Origin: JAGPDF01 sp052035735
Lineage (GTDB): Bacteria > Acidobacteriota > Thermoanaerobaculia > Multivoradales > JAGPDF01
Length of the DNA: 64,000 nt
Assembly (NCBI GenBank): GCA_052035735.1
Contig: JBPOHI010000115.1
Span: 1 to 64,000 of the forward strand
Reading direction: 5' to 3'
Under the pieces are notes generated by a model. It made no database searches. It was not told the origin of the DNA and was given only the letters and a program-made list of their open reading frames with translations. Made by a program: the position numbers and the translations under genes. Below, piece after piece: positions 63,920-64,000 of this stretch. Positions within the stretch are counted from its first letter, which is position 1, and the number at the start of each line of letters is the position of its first letter.

Positions 63920-64000
63920 CCCGTTCCAGCTCTGACTACGGGATTGTCGAACGGAAGCTTCACCGCCGATTCCTAAATCGATCGCATCGAAATCCTAAGT

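Overview
The window is very GC-rich DNA of about 70% G+C, densely coded on both strands, with no gap longer than about 210 bases. The gene set suggests a Gram-negative, respiring bacterium of an Acidobacteriota-like lineage. Pointers are ELWxSDGT-repeat and IPTL-CTERM-type secreted proteins, a Ser/Thr kinase with TPRs next to an ECF-type sigma factor, many PAS/GAF hybrid kinases, an outer-membrane barrel protein, and an LptM-like lipoprotein next to dapF. The phylum is an inference, because no rRNA or marker tree is available. I saw no tRNA, rRNA, CRISPR array, insertion sequence or prophage.

Layout. 1-4826: a cPLA2/patatin-like lipase cut by the window edge, a sigma factor and a large hybrid histidine kinase. 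4837-14434 (minus): a run of TPR protein, secreted protein, protease/beta-propeller/barrel fusion, HD-GYP c-di-GMP phosphodiesterase, class II cyclic-nucleotide phosphodiesterase and SWIM-SNF2 helicase. 14613-31119 (plus): a housekeeping block dprA, topA, trmFO, xerC, hslV, hslU, LptM-like lipoprotein, dapF, tyrS. This block is interrupted by an ELWxSDGT secreted protein, a free-standing MshEN (putative c-di-GMP receptor) protein on the opposite strand, and a PAS kinase. 31142-31796: a VapBC toxin-antitoxin pair with its operator. 31909-33479: a TPP riboswitch and thiC. 33571-38107: two secreted proteins and another hybrid kinase.

38206-54009 (minus) is the most striking part. It is one apparent operon of 13 genes, mostly overlapping by 1-8 bases: hemerythrin-like protein, 2-oxoacid:ferredoxin oxidoreductase alpha (gamma-alpha fusion) and beta, a PFOR-like protein that has lost its TPP site, rnfB, a giant second PFOR-like iron-sulfur protein, rnfC, rnfD, rnfG, rnfE, rnfA, a 51-residue four-cysteine membrane protein resembling NqrM, and apbE. 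My reading is a dedicated module. KorAB oxidises a 2-oxoacid and reduces ferredoxin-type clusters, two catalytically dead PFOR-derived proteins act as an electron-transfer scaffold, and the Rnf ion pump passes the electrons to NAD. ApbE and the NqrM-like protein would mature its flavins and its membrane [2Fe-2S] cluster.

54195-63919: an M16 protease pair fused in one chain, the TPR Ser/Thr kinase with a convergent ECF sigma factor, two FMN split-barrel proteins (one fused to GAF), and two c-type cytochrome-like exported proteins. Intergenic stretches of 100-210 bases hold hairpins or palindromes where noted and otherwise nothing I can identify.
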